From Gammaproteobacteria bacterium RIFOXYD12_FULL_61_37 (lineage in GTDB: Bacteria > Pseudomonadota > Gammaproteobacteria > Chromatiales > Chromatiaceae), in the NCBI GenBank assembly GCA_001801995.1, contig MGZB01000028.1, positions 1 through 64,000 on the forward strand: a DNA stretch of 64,000 bases, read 5' to 3'. Below the pieces are notes generated by a model. It saw only the letters and a program-made list of their open reading frames with translations. It made no database searches and was not told the origin of the DNA. Positions 36,507 to 45,251 of the stretch are shown piece by piece; position 1 is the first letter of the stretch, and each line of letters starts with the position of its first letter. The translations under genes were made by a program, and so were the position numbers.

Positions 36507-39047
36507 CTAAGCGGCGAACTGATTCAAGGACACGTAATCCTTGACGTACTCGGGGACGAGCGTGCGGTAGCGCTGGGGCACGGCTCTGAAATCATGGGTG
36601 CTGAAATACGGGTTGGTCGCCAGATCGGTGAACTGCCGGCTGTCGATGATGTCGCGCACGCGGTTGCTGGTGACGTAGGCCTTGAAGTAGGTCTTGATGG
36701 CCGGGATGGCCGAGGGCGGCTCGGGTACGCGGTCGGCGACGAACTTGGAGAACTCTTCTTCCAGCAGCTCATCCTTGGACTTGAAGCGCGGGATGAGGCC
36801 GAAGACCTTTTCCAGGATTTCGCGCAGGGTCAGGCGGCGGTCCACGGCGGCGGCCTTGCGCAGTTTGTCGAGGCTGTAGTACTCCTCGGGCTTGTCGAAG
36901 ACCTCGCGGTTCACGTAGTCGATGACGCGGTCCCATTGCCCGGCTTCAACAGCGGCGGCGACGGTGTCATCGGCGCGGATGACGTCTTCAAACTTCTCGA
37001 AAAACATGCGGTCGATCTTCATGCCTTCGGCCGTGATCTCCTCGACCCGCATCGAAGCCAGGATGTCGGCGCCGAGGTGCTCGTAGGTGCCGCCCACGAC
37101 CACCGGGCCTTCGCCGCCCCCATTCTCGCCTTCCTTGCCCTTGGGCGGTGGCAGCTTCAGCACTTCGTCGTAGTTGAACTCTTCCTCGAAGTATTCGCAG
37201 TTGGCGAAGAAGTCGAACAGCTTGAAGGCGGCTTTGATGGGCCGCTGTACGCCTTCCTTGAGGGTGTCGTCGAACAGCAGATCGCGGAAGTCGTGCTTGC
37301 GGGTGCCGCGCCCCTTTATCTGGATGAAGTCGGTGGGCAAGAAGATCGGGCGGAAAAGGCCGATGTTGAGGATGTCGGTGCAGTCGTAGCCGGTGGTCAT
37401 CATGCCGACGGTGACGCAGATGCGCGCCTTGCTGGTCTTGTAGGTGGGGATGAAGTTGCCGGAGCCGAGGAGATTGTTGTTGGCGAAGTTGATGGTGAAC
37501 TGCTGGGCGTCGGGCACCTGTGAGGTGACCTGAACCGCGAAGTCCGACTGGTACTTGGCCGGAAACATGCGGTCGGCCATCTGGTTGAGGATCTGCGTCA
37601 GCTTGGCGGCGTGGTTCTGGCTGACGGCGAAGACGATAGCCTTGCCGATTTCGCCGCTGACCGGGTCACGCAGGGCGTTTTCCAGAAGCGTCTTGCACAG
37701 AATCTGGTTGGTGGTGTCAGCGAAGAATCGCTTCTCGAACTCGCGCTGCTTGAAGGCCTGTTGCTGATCCTCGCCGGTGTCATCGGTGAACGAGATGACG
37801 AAGCCCTCTTCGGAAAGCAAGGTGGTGGTGACCTCGGTGCGGGCGTCCACCACGGTCGGGTTGATCAGGAAGCCCTCCTTCACGCCATCGAGCAGGGAGT
37901 AGCGGAAGGTCGGCTGGCTGTTCTCGCAGCCGAAGGTGCGGTAAGTGTCGAGCAGCAGGCGGCGTTCGGCCTCGCGTGGGTCGCGGGTGCCCGATTTTGA
38001 GCTGTCGAACCGGCGCAGGTAATCGCGCGGCGTGGCGGTGAGGCCCAGTTTGTAGCCGATGAAGTAGTCGAACACGGCGCGGGCGTTGCCGCCGATGGAG
38101 CGGTGCGCTTCGTCGGAGATGACGAGATCGAAGTCGGTCGGCGAGAACAGCTTCTGGTATTTGTTGTTGAACAGCAGGGACTGCACGGTGGTGACGACAA
38201 TCTCGGCGCGTTGCCAGTCGTCCCGGTTCTCCTTGTAGATCACGGTCTGATAGTCGGCCGAAAGCACCGCAGAGAAGGACTTTTTGGCCTGGTCCTCCAG
38301 CTCAAGCCGATCCACGAGGAACAGTACGCGGCGCACATTGCCCGAACGGAGAAACAACTTGATCACGGCGGCGGCGGTGAGGGTCTTGCCAGTGCCGGTG
38401 GCCATCTCGAACAGGAAACGGTCTTTGCCATCGCCGACGGCGGTCTGAAGGCTGTGGATGGCCTTTAGCTGGTAGGGCCGGAGAAAGCGCAGCTTGTTGG
38501 CCTGGATGTAGCCGGGGCGTTCCGCTTCGTTTTGCCAGGCGACTTCGGATACGTAGTGCGGGCGCTGGGTGCGAACGATGTAATCCTCGCCTACCTGCTC
38601 TTCGATCAGTCGCAGCGGATTCGGCGTGACCTTCTGGTAACCGGTGACCGAGATTGGAGTCGGAAACGAGGTGATGACGTAGGGGCTGCCGCGTTCAAGG
38701 TCCCAGAAGTAGTGCAGGTTGCCATTGGAAAGAATGACGAAGCGGCAGTTCTGGGACTTGGCGTATTTGCGCGCCTGCTCTTTGCCGACGAGCGGATTTT
38801 TGTCTTCGGCTTTGGCTTCGAGAACAAGCAGCGGAAAGCCTTTGGCATCGAGCAGGAGAAAGTCGACGAAGCCTCTTGTGCTTTTTTCGAAGTTGGTGCC
38901 GAGCGCGTCCAGGTCGGTCGACTTGATCGTGACACCGGGTTCGAGGCGAATGTTCGCAGGCGCGTCGCCTTCGCGGAAGAAACGCCAGCCGGCCGCTTCG
39001 AGCAGCTTGTTGATCTTGATGCGGGCGGTGGCTTCTTTATCGGACAT
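36507..39047 (-). CDS. hsdR: Type I restriction endonuclease subunit R
   Basis: An 846-residue translocating nuclease. Seen: the N-terminal nuclease with Asp/Glu-x-Lys in VDFLLLDAKGFPLLVLEAKAEDK, the superfamily 2 motor with Walker A EMATGTGKTLTAAAV, DEAH box LVISDEAHRS, LTATP, and motif VI IQIKGRGTRK, and a C-terminal helical region of EcoEI-like type. It forms the ATP-driven translocation and cleavage subunit of the complex with the fused HsdM-HsdS. It leads the operon, followed 8 nt later by the KilA-N gene. Confidence 0.93.
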   Translation of the reverse strand: MSDKEATARIKINKLLEAAGWRFFREGDAPANIRLEPGVTIKSTDLDALGTNFEKSTRGFVDFLLLDAKGFPLLVLEAKAEDKNPLVGKEQARKYAKSQNCRFVILSNGNLHYFWDLERGSPYVITSFPTPISVTGYQKVTPNPLRLIEEQVGEDYIVRTQRPHYVSEVAWQNEAERPGYIQANKLRFLRPYQLKAIHSLQTAVGDGKDRFLFEMATGTGKTLTAAAVIKLFLRSGNVRRVLFLVDRLELEDQAKKSFSAVLSADYQTVIYKENRDDWQRAEIVVTTVQSLLFNNKYQKLFSPTDFDLVISDEAHRSIGGNARAVFDYFIGYKLGLTATPRDYLRRFDSSKSGTRDPREAERRLLLDTYRTFGCENSQPTFRYSLLDGVKEGFLINPTVVDARTEVTTTLLSEEGFVISFTDDTGEDQQQAFKQREFEKRFFADTTNQILCKTLLENALRDPVSGEIGKAIVFAVSQNHAAKLTQILNQMADRMFPAKYQSDFAVQVTSQVPDAQQFTINFANNNLLGSGNFIPTYKTSKARICVTVGMMTTGYDCTDILNIGLFRPIFLPTDFIQIKGRGTRKHDFRDLLFDDTLKEGVQRPIKAAFKLFDFFANCEYFEEEFNYDEVLKLPPPKGKEGENGGGEGPVVVGGTYEHLGADILASMRVEEITAEGMKIDRMFFEKFEDVIRADDTVAAAVEAGQWDRVIDYVNREVFDKPEEYYSLDKLRKAAAVDRRLTLREILEKVFGLIPRFKSKDELLEEEFSKFVADRVPEPPSAIPAIKTYFKAYVTSNRVRDIIDSRQFTDLATNPYFSTHDFRAVPQRYRTLVPEYVKDYVSLNQFAA

Positions 39048-39332
39048 TCAGGGCGCTGTTCCAGCGAGGGTGGTTTTGCGGCATCAATGGCCACCATGGG
39101 GGGCGATCTTCATCTGTCCCCTGCCTACGACAGGTGTCAGACCCCTTAAAATATGATGCCGTACTCCTTGAGTTCCCATATCCCTCTCAACAGAATGGCG
39201 AATTGCAAAGTTGGAGCCTGGACGGTATTCAGGGCGTTGACCAATCCCGAATATTGCCACCAACACCTGTGTCCATTGTAAGTTCACTTGTCGAGAAGCT
39301 GGCAGATTTCTATAGACGTTCAGAAGTTCCCT
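39048..39332. other. Low-GC gap between hsdR and queG
   Basis: A stretch of 285 bp, AT-richer than both neighbours from about 39140. It holds short frames on both strands (plus from 39134, starting MSDPLKYDAVLLEFPYP; minus to 39287) but neither matches a family I know and the plus one runs into queG antisense. It is probably island-edge sequence. No terminal repeats were found. Confidence 0.35.
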
Positions 39333-40391
39333 CTAATTTGTCTGCCGCGCAAGCGCCCAAGCGACGTGTTCCCGCACCAGTTCTGACGGGTCTTCGGTGC
39401 GCTCAAGCAGGGCTGTTCTGGTCTGTTCCGACTTGGGGGCATTTCCCAGCGCCACGGCAATATTGCGCAGCCAGCGTTGATGGCCGATGCGGCGAATGGG
39501 TGAGCCTTCCAGTCTTTGCAGAAATTCCGTTTCGTTCCAGCCGAAAAGGTCGATCAGTCCGGCTCTGTCCAGTCCCTGACGCGGGTGGAAGTCTCTTTCT
39601 CCGGTCGGGCGGGCGAAGCGGTTCCAGGGGCAGATCAGTTGGCAGTCGTCGCAGCCGTAGATGCGGTTGCCCAGCAAAGGGCGCAATTCCAGCGGGATGG
39701 GACCGGGGAGTTCGATGCTGAGATAGGAGATGCAGCGCCGGGCGTCCAGCTCGAAGGGCGCGACGATGGCGCGGGTGGGGCAGATGTCCATGCAGGCGGT
39801 GCAGCGGCCGCAGTGGGGCAGGGCAGGGGAGTCGGGCGGGAGCGGTAGGCTGGTATAGAGTTCGCCGAGGAAGAACCAGGAGCCGGCCTTGGGGTTGATG
39901 AGGTTGGTGTGCTTGCCGATCCAGCCGAGCCCGGCCTTTTGCGCCAGGGCTTTTTCCAGTACGGGGGCGGAGTCGGAGAAGGCGCGATAGCCGAAGGGTC
40001 CGATCTCGGCCTGGATGCGTTCGGCCAGGCGTTGCAGCCGGTCGCGCATGAGTTTGTGGTAGTCGCGGCCCTGGGCGTAGCGGGAGATGAAGGCGCGAAC
40101 CGGGTCTGCGAGGGTTTTTGTGGATCGACTGGCGGGGGGGAGGTAGTCCAGGCGGACGGAGATGACGCTGAGGGTGCCGGGGACCAGTTCCGCCGGGCGG
40201 CTGCGTTTGAGGCCATGGCGGGCCATATATTCCATCTCGCCGTGGCGGCCCTCGTTCAGCCAGGCCTGGAGGAATCCCTCCTCCCGACTCAGATCGATGC
40301 CGGCGATGCCTGCTTGCTGGAAGCCCAACTCCACCGCCCAGTGCTTGATTTGAAGCGCCAGGCGGTGGAAGTCGGGGCTTCCCCCTTCCAC
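39333..40391 (-). CDS. queG: Epoxyqueuosine reductase
   Basis: A 352-residue cobalamin-dependent iron-sulfur enzyme making queuosine from epoxyqueuosine in tRNA wobble position 34. Seen: an N-terminal DUF1730-type region (YARGRDYHKLMRDRL is close to the family's usual string), GWIGKHTNLINPKAGSWFFLGE, two 4Fe-4S clusters from CGRCTACMDICPT and CDDCQLICPWNRF, and a C-terminal HEAT-like segment ending in LARQ. Length is normal. It begins a run of minus-strand genes toward yciB. Confidence 0.93.
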   Translation of the reverse strand: MEGGSPDFHRLALQIKHWAVELGFQQAGIAGIDLSREEGFLQAWLNEGRHGEMEYMARHGLKRSRPAELVPGTLSVISVRLDYLPPASRSTKTLADPVRAFISRYAQGRDYHKLMRDRLQRLAERIQAEIGPFGYRAFSDSAPVLEKALAQKAGLGWIGKHTNLINPKAGSWFFLGELYTSLPLPPDSPALPHCGRCTACMDICPTRAIVAPFELDARRCISYLSIELPGPIPLELRPLLGNRIYGCDDCQLICPWNRFARPTGERDFHPRQGLDRAGLIDLFGWNETEFLQRLEGSPIRRIGHQRWLRNIAVALGNAPKSEQTRTALLERTEDPSELVREHVAWALARQTN

Positions 40392-40403
40392 CGGGTGGGG
40401 TCC

Positions 40404-41201
40404 TTATTCTGGAAGGTTGACGGACTTGATCTCGGCCTTTTTCCGCAGATCGACGATGTAGTCCTGCACGGCCTTCTGGCGCAACAGGGCCATCAGTTCC
40501 GGCTTGGCCTCTTCGAAGCTGCGCGGGGGTGTGTCGCGGCTCTCTTCCATCTTGATCAGGTGCCAGCCGAACTGGGTCTGAACGGGCTTGGCGGAGAGTT
40601 CGCCTTTCTTCATGGCCTGTACGGCATCGCCGAAGGGCTTCACCATCCGGTCGGCGCTGAACCAGCCGAGATCGCCGCCCTGCTGGCCGGTCGAGTCGAG
40701 GGAGTGTTTCTTGGCCAGGGCCGCAAAATCACCACCCTTGTTCAGTTCGGCCAGGATGTCGGTGGCTTCCTTTTCGGTCTTGACCAGGATGTGGCTGGCC
40801 TTGAATTCCTTGGTCGCGCTGGCGAATTTCTCCTTGTAGAGGGCCTGCATGGCCGGCTCTTCGATCTTGGCCCCCTTCAACTTCTCTTGCAGCGCGGCGT
40901 TGGCCAGGTAGCTGATGCGTTCCATTTCGAGCGCGGCGGCGTGATCCTTGTCCTGATCGAGTTTGTTGTTGGTGGCTTCCTGGCTGAGAAGGATCATGTT
41001 GACCATCTCGTTGATCAGGCGCTGCTTATCCTCCTCGGAGGGCGCCTTGCCGGGCTGGAGGCGCTGCGTCATGAGGTGGCGGAGCATCTGTTGGCTGACC
41101 GGCTTGCCGTTGACGCTGATGGAGTTGGGCTTGGCTTCCTCAGCCGCGAACGCGGTCAGGGTCAGGGCGCTCAAGGCCAGGGAAATCATGAGTTTTTTCA
41201 T
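40404..41201 (-). CDS. Parvulin-type periplasmic peptidyl-prolyl isomerase
   Basis: A 265-residue PpiC/PrsA-like protein. A signal peptide starts at ATG 41201 (MKKLMISLALSALTLTAFA), which decides the start over the longer frame from 41306. A SurA-N-like helical chaperone part follows (about 30-130), then one rotamase domain (KASHILVKTEKEATDILAEL, GGDLGWFSADRMVKPFG, QTQFGWHLIKMEESR). It folds or escorts exported proteins in the periplasm. It lies 13 nt after yciI. Confidence 0.88.
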   Translation of the reverse strand: MKKLMISLALSALTLTAFAAEEAKPNSISVNGKPVSQQMLRHLMTQRLQPGKAPSEEDKQRLINEMVNMILLSQEATNNKLDQDKDHAAALEMERISYLANAALQEKLKGAKIEEPAMQALYKEKFASATKEFKASHILVKTEKEATDILAELNKGGDFAALAKKHSLDSTGQQGGDLGWFSADRMVKPFGDAVQAMKKGELSAKPVQTQFGWHLIKMEESRDTPPRSFEEAKPELMALLRQKAVQDYIVDLRKKAEIKSVNLPE

Positions 41202-41214
41202 TTTTGGTCCTGTT

Positions 41215-41514
41215 TTAGGGTAGTACTTTCTTGAAAGGGGTGACGTGGACATGGGCAAAGACGCCGGAGGTGACGTAGGGGTCCTCGTTGGCCCAGGCCT
41301 TGGCATTCTCCAGATCCTTGAACTCGGCCAGGATCAGGCTGCCGGTGAAGCCGGCGGGACCGGGGTCCTCGCAGTCGATGGCGGGCAGTGGCCCCGCCAG
41401 CAACAGACGGCCCTCGGCCTTGAGCTGTTCGAGGCGTTTTAGGTGGTTCGGACGGGCCTTGAGTCTGGCCTCCAGGCTGTCCTCCCGGTCTTCTCCAATG
41501 ATGGCGTAATACAT
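41215..41514 (-). CDS. yciI: YciI family protein
   Basis: A 99-residue protein of the YciI ferredoxin-like fold: [29 protein letters not shown] with the conserved His, [30 protein letters not shown]. Its biochemical role is unknown. It sits directly after yciB with no gap, the same pairing as in Escherichia coli. Confidence 0.9.
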   Translation of the reverse strand: MYYAIIGEDREDSLEARLKARPNHLKRLEQLKAEGRLLLAGPLPAIDCEDPGPAGFTGSLILAEFKDLENAKAWANEDPYVTSGVFAHVHVTPFKKVLP

Positions 41515-42060
41515 TTACTTCTCCTCGCTGGGGACTTCCTTGATGTGACGGGCCATGTAGAACGACTGGGCGATCAGGAAGGCGAAGGTCAGTCCCAGAA
41601 GGCCGAAGAGCTTGAAGTTGACCCAGGTCTCCTCGTCGAAGTTGTAGGCGACGTAGAGGTTGATGCTGCCGACGCTGAGGAAGAAGAGCGCCCAGGCCAG
41701 GTTCAGTTGACGCCAGACCGGGGCCGGCAGTTCAACGGCATGGGACATCATCCGCTCCGTCAGCACTTTTCCGCCGAACAGGGGGCTTAGCAGGAAGGCG
41801 AAACCGAACAGCCAGTTGACGAGGGTCGGCTTCCATTTGATGAAGGTCGGGTCCTGAAAGGCCAGCGTCAGGCCACCCAGCACCACCAGCATGACCAGGG
41901 TGACGAGGTGCATCTTTTCCAGCTTCCCATGCTTGACCCAGTGCCAGAGGGTTTGCGCCAGGGCCGCGACCATGGCGGCGGCAGTGGCGGCAAAGATGCC
42001 ATAGGCCTTGTAGAAGGCGAAAAAAAGGAGGATGGGGAAAAAGGCCGCGAGGAGTTGCAT
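41515..42060 (-). CDS. yciB: Septation protein A / YciB inner-membrane protein
   Basis: A 181-residue protein with five predicted membrane helices (LLAAFFPILLFFAFYKAYGIF through LFGLLGLTFAFLIAQSFYMARH) and the family sequence PTFIKWKPTLVNWLFG. YciB is linked to cell envelope synthesis and septation. It is coupled to yciI. Confidence 0.93.
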   Translation of the reverse strand: MQLLAAFFPILLFFAFYKAYGIFAATAAAMVAALAQTLWHWVKHGKLEKMHLVTLVMLVVLGGLTLAFQDPTFIKWKPTLVNWLFGFAFLLSPLFGGKVLTERMMSHAVELPAPVWRQLNLAWALFFLSVGSINLYVAYNFDEETWVNFKLFGLLGLTFAFLIAQSFYMARHIKEVPSEEK

Positions 42061-42091
42061 GGTCTTACTTCAATGGTCAGGAGGTCAGGGG

Positions 42092-42877
42092 TTAGTGCAG
42101 TAATTTCTTGACGCCCCATTCATTGTAATAGCGTTCGACGATGGCGCGCACATGGGATGGATAGGCGAGAAGCTCCATTTGTTCCGTAGCCTCGCAAAAA
42201 AAGTCGGAGGCACCCAGGGGGAGCTGTTCCACCAATTCCTTATAAGCAGCTTCGATAAGCTCAGGGATCGTGCTGCGGGTGGCAATAATACCGCGATTGA
42301 ACAGCATCATCGCCCAGGGCGCGCCATCGGTATGCTGCTCCGGGTCCTGGATCAGGATGGGGCTGACGGCATGCAGGATCTCGCTGCTCTGGCTGAAGAG
42401 CCCTTCCAGCTCTTCCGGGTGCGACAGACGGTTGGCGGTCCGGGCCAGAGCGTTGACGACCGGCCCCAACTCCTCGATCTCGCCGTCGTTGCGCGCCAGC
42501 CACAGGGCCAGGGGGAAGGCCAGATCGCCAAAGGACTGGTGGGAGGGGTAATTGATCGAGCCGGTGTCGATCTCCAGTGAATCCAGTAGGCTCAGGCCAT
42601 AATTGCCGAGTTCATTCAGTTCGCCTTCGCCGATGGGATCGAGGCGAGGGGCGCGGGATAAGGAGGTCCCGGTGGCGCCTTCGCCGATGGGATGGACGCC
42701 GGTCTCGTGGGCATAGAGCATCTCCAGCAGATTGACCAGGGTCTCGATGATCACCGCCGGGGAATTGCCGCTCTCCGGATCGGGATTGCCGTTCTCGTCC
42801 CAAAAACGGGAGAAGTCATCGATCAGATTCCCCAGTGCCTCGATGATGCGATTGATGTCCGCCGGTGTCTCTTCCAT
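42092..42877 (-). CDS. Conserved hypothetical soluble protein
   Basis: A 261-residue acidic, helix-rich protein without membrane segments or catalytic motifs I recognise. It contains an internal duplication-like pair HPIGEG and DPIGEG. ATG 42877 is preceded by GAAG at a reasonable distance; ATG 42913 has only a distant G-run, so the start is not certain. It lies 31 nt upstream of yciB in the same direction and may be co-transcribed. No function is proposed. Confidence 0.6.
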   Translation of the reverse strand: MEETPADINRIIEALGNLIDDFSRFWDENGNPDPESGNSPAVIIETLVNLLEMLYAHETGVHPIGEGATGTSLSRAPRLDPIGEGELNELGNYGLSLLDSLEIDTGSINYPSHQSFGDLAFPLALWLARNDGEIEELGPVVNALARTANRLSHPEELEGLFSQSSEILHAVSPILIQDPEQHTDGAPWAMMLFNRGIIATRSTIPELIEAAYKELVEQLPLGASDFFCEATEQMELLAYPSHVRAIVERYYNEWGVKKLLH

Positions 42878-42963
42878 AGGGATAGCTTCGGTTGCTCGGT
42901 GGTAGGGGTGCATGGTTCCAGAACGCCCCCATGGCGTCAATGCCGCCGGGCTGAAAGAGGAGA

Positions 42964-43776
42964 CTAACCCGGATCGGTGATGTCGGCGATGTTGAGGCCC
43001 AGCACGGGGCGGCGGGTCTGTCGCTTCAATCTGGCCAGGAAGCGGGCGAGGTCTTCCTCGACTACGCGATTCACCTGCCCCGGCCGGGCATGCCTGACCA
43101 ATAGACTGCCGGCGCGGGGGATCAGCAGGGCTTGGTGGCTGATGTGGACGGGGACCCCGGACGAGCCCCGGCGTACCACGGACAACACGGCCACCTCCTG
43201 GATTTGGAGGGCGATCCTGGGAAAGACGCCGAGCGGGACATAAGGCAGTTCTATGCGTTTGGCAGGGACCGCCGAGGCTGGAAGGTGCGGCAAGAACCTC
43301 TTGTTGCGGGCTGCCCAGATGGAGGGGCTCATGGCGACGGGGAGAAGGATTGTCTCGCCGGGGGCGGTTTCACGGGTAATGTCGCGCAGGACACCTGTTT
43401 CCGATAGCTCGCTCAGCCATTGAAACTCCGGCAAGTGGCGGCGGCGGCTGAAATCGGGTATGCCGTCCCGGTAGCGGATGCGTAGTATTTCGGCCTTGGG
43501 GTCGGCCGGATTGCGGGCAAGGGCGATGAGGGTTTCGATGTAGGTGGTGCAGTCGAAGGCATCAAAGCGGATCAAGGGATCGGCGTCCGGCCCGCCGGCC
43601 TCGCCCAGGGGGGAGAGCCGATAGCCCTTGCCGACGAAGCGGCGGGAGTCATGCAGCAGACGTTGTTCAAAAGGGGAAGGAACCACGCTTGCGCCATCAC
43701 CGTTCGCAAAAAGGGCTTCCGGACGGGAGAAGGTCAGGGCAAGGAGTAATCCGGCGAATCGATGGAAATTGACCAT
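42964..43776 (-). CDS. DUF1460 family exported protein (amidase-like)
   Basis: A 270-residue protein of the DUF1460 family, thought to have an NlpC/P60-like papain fold acting on cell wall peptides. Seen: the signal-like start MVNFHRFAGLLLALTFS at ATG 43776 (a TTG at 43788 is the alternative), the Cys motif FDAFDCTTYIETLIALAR, and HISHQALLI with the likely active-site His. It is divergent from the LysR regulator gene with a 141-nt gap between the start codons. Confidence 0.8.
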   Translation of the reverse strand: MVNFHRFAGLLLALTFSRPEALFANGDGASVVPSPFEQRLLHDSRRFVGKGYRLSPLGEAGGPDADPLIRFDAFDCTTYIETLIALARNPADPKAEILRIRYRDGIPDFSRRRHLPEFQWLSELSETGVLRDITRETAPGETILLPVAMSPSIWAARNKRFLPHLPASAVPAKRIELPYVPLGVFPRIALQIQEVAVLSVVRRGSSGVPVHISHQALLIPRAGSLLVRHARPGQVNRVVEEDLARFLARLKRQTRRPVLGLNIADITDPG

Positions 43777-43860
43777 GGTGATCCACAATGAGACGCATCA
43801 GAAATCGATGGGTGGGCAAATTACTATTGAATTTTTTAATATCTCTTATGGGGGAATCCA

Positions 43861-43884
43861 ATAGTCAAAACTCTATGGTATAAA
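43861..43884 (+). promoter_or_regulatory. LysR-type operator overlapping an extended -10 promoter
   Basis: ATAG, 8-nt spacer, CTAT at 43861-43876 resembles a LysR-family operator. TATAAA at 43879-43884 is preceded by TGG, giving an extended -10. The overlap would allow autorepression of the regulator gene starting at 43918. Confidence 0.4.
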
Positions 43885-43917
43885 TGAAGCTTATTGTAGA
43901 TCAGGGGGGACTTTGCC

Positions 43918-44826
43918 ATGGCAGACAGGCGATTGCAGGTATTTCATACCGTTGCGCGTCTCTTGAGTTTCACCAAGGCGGCGGAGTCGCTGCACATGAC
44001 GCAACCGGCGGTAACCTTTCAGGTACGCCAGTTGGAAGAGCATTTCAACACCCGTCTCTTCGACCGCACCCATAACCGCATCAGCCTCACCGAGGCGGGC
44101 GAGGTGGTCTATCGCTATGCCGACCAGATCTTCGAACTCTATTCCCAGATGGAAAATGCCATCCGCGACATCACCGGGGATATCCGGGGCGTGGTCACCA
44201 TCGGCGCCAGCACCACCATTGCGGAATACATGCTTCCCTCCCTGCTGGGCGACTTCAAGTCCAAGTACCAGGACGTGGCCATCCACCTGAAGGTCTCCAA
44301 CAGCGAGGGGATCGTCGCCATGGTGGAGAATAACATCATCGACCTCGGTGTGGTGGAGTCCCCGGTCAGCAACAAAAACCTGGTGGTGGAGGCCTGCCGC
44401 GAGGACAACTTGGTGGCCATCCTGCCCCAGGGCCATCCCCTGGCGTCCGCCGAGAAGGTCTCCTTCAAGGAGCTGTTACAATATCCCTTCATCTGCCGCG
44501 AGGAGGGTTCCGGCACCCGTGAAGTGATTATGGACTATATCAACCGCTTCGATGCCTGTGACATGCATATGAAGGTGGCCATGGAGCTGGGCAGCCCGGA
44601 AGCGGTCAAGGGCGCGGTAGAGGCAGGCATGGGTGTTTCCGTCATGTCCGAATCGACCATACAGAAGGAGTTGAAGCTGGGCAGCCTGATTGCGATTCCC
44701 CTTGATCCTCCCCTGAAACGCCCCTTCCTCTTCGTGCATCAGAAGCAGAAATTCCGGTTGCGGGTGATGGAGGAGCTGCTCGAATTCGCTCGGGGTTACT
44801 GCCAAGTCAAGAACGGAAAGAAATAA
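43918..44826 (+). CDS. LysR family transcriptional regulator
   Basis: A 302-residue LysR regulator. The winged helix-turn-helix is at the N terminus (LQVFHTVARLLSFTKAAESL, TQPAVTFQVRQLEEHFNTRLFDR), and the substrate-binding domain has GVVTIGASTTIAEYMLP and the usual two-lobed pattern. The DNA-binding part resembles the CysL/CbbR group, but the ligand cannot be told. An operator-like repeat precedes it. A G-rich ribosome site lies at about 43902. The next gene starts 3 nt after its stop codon. Confidence 0.9.
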   Translation: MADRRLQVFHTVARLLSFTKAAESLHMTQPAVTFQVRQLEEHFNTRLFDRTHNRISLTEAGEVVYRYADQIFELYSQMENAIRDITGDIRGVVTIGASTTIAEYMLPSLLGDFKSKYQDVAIHLKVSNSEGIVAMVENNIIDLGVVESPVSNKNLVVEACREDNLVAILPQGHPLASAEKVSFKELLQYPFICREEGSGTREVIMDYINRFDACDMHMKVAMELGSPEAVKGAVEAGMGVSVMSESTIQKELKLGSLIAIPLDPPLKRPFLFVHQKQKFRLRVMEELLEFARGYCQVKNGKK

Positions 44827-44829
44827 TCC

Positions 44830-45216
44830 ATGTTCCCCGTGGCCCAAGAACTCTCCGGTCCCCAACGGCGGCTGCTGAAACTCTTCCGGGGATTGGACGG
44901 ATCGGATCAGGCCAGCCTGATGGCATTCGCCGAGTTCCTGGCGAGCCGTGGCAAGGGGGGCTCTGCGGGACTGGGTCCTGAACCCCTGCACGAGCCCAGG
45001 GAGATCCCGCGCCCGGAACAGGAGAGCGTGGTGGCCGCCATCAGACGGCTTTCGGAGACCTTCTTCATGCTGGAGCGGGGGCGGATGCTGAACGAGACAT
45101 CGATCCTGATGTCCTCCCATATCCTGCAGGGCCGTCAGGCCCCGGACGTCATCGACGATCTGGAGTCCCTGTTCCAGCGTCATTACCATCAGTATCGAAT
45201 AAGACTTGAGACTTGA
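44830..45216 (+). CDS. Small conserved hypothetical protein, operon partner of the LysR regulator
   Basis: A 128-residue helical soluble protein: LSGPQRRLLKLFRGLDGSD and LMAFAEFLASRG suggest a CARD- or death-fold-like helical bundle, but this is weak. The C-terminal half holds an Arg/Glu-rich helix. It lies 3 nt after the LysR gene, so it is co-transcribed. Function unknown. Confidence 0.7.
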   Translation: MFPVAQELSGPQRRLLKLFRGLDGSDQASLMAFAEFLASRGKGGSAGLGPEPLHEPREIPRPEQESVVAAIRRLSETFFMLERGRMLNETSILMSSHILQGRQAPDVIDDLESLFQRHYHQYRIRLET

Positions 45217-45251
45217 GGCCGAAGGCATGGAGATGCAACGCGGCACAGCCT

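Noticed and set aside
36501-37523. 340-residue plus-strand frame over hsdR
   Set aside because: Shadow; Val/Asp/Glu-rich reading without motifs.
39134-39721. 195-residue plus frame starting MSDPLKYD
   Set aside because: The second half is antisense to queG; the first about 65 residues match nothing I know.
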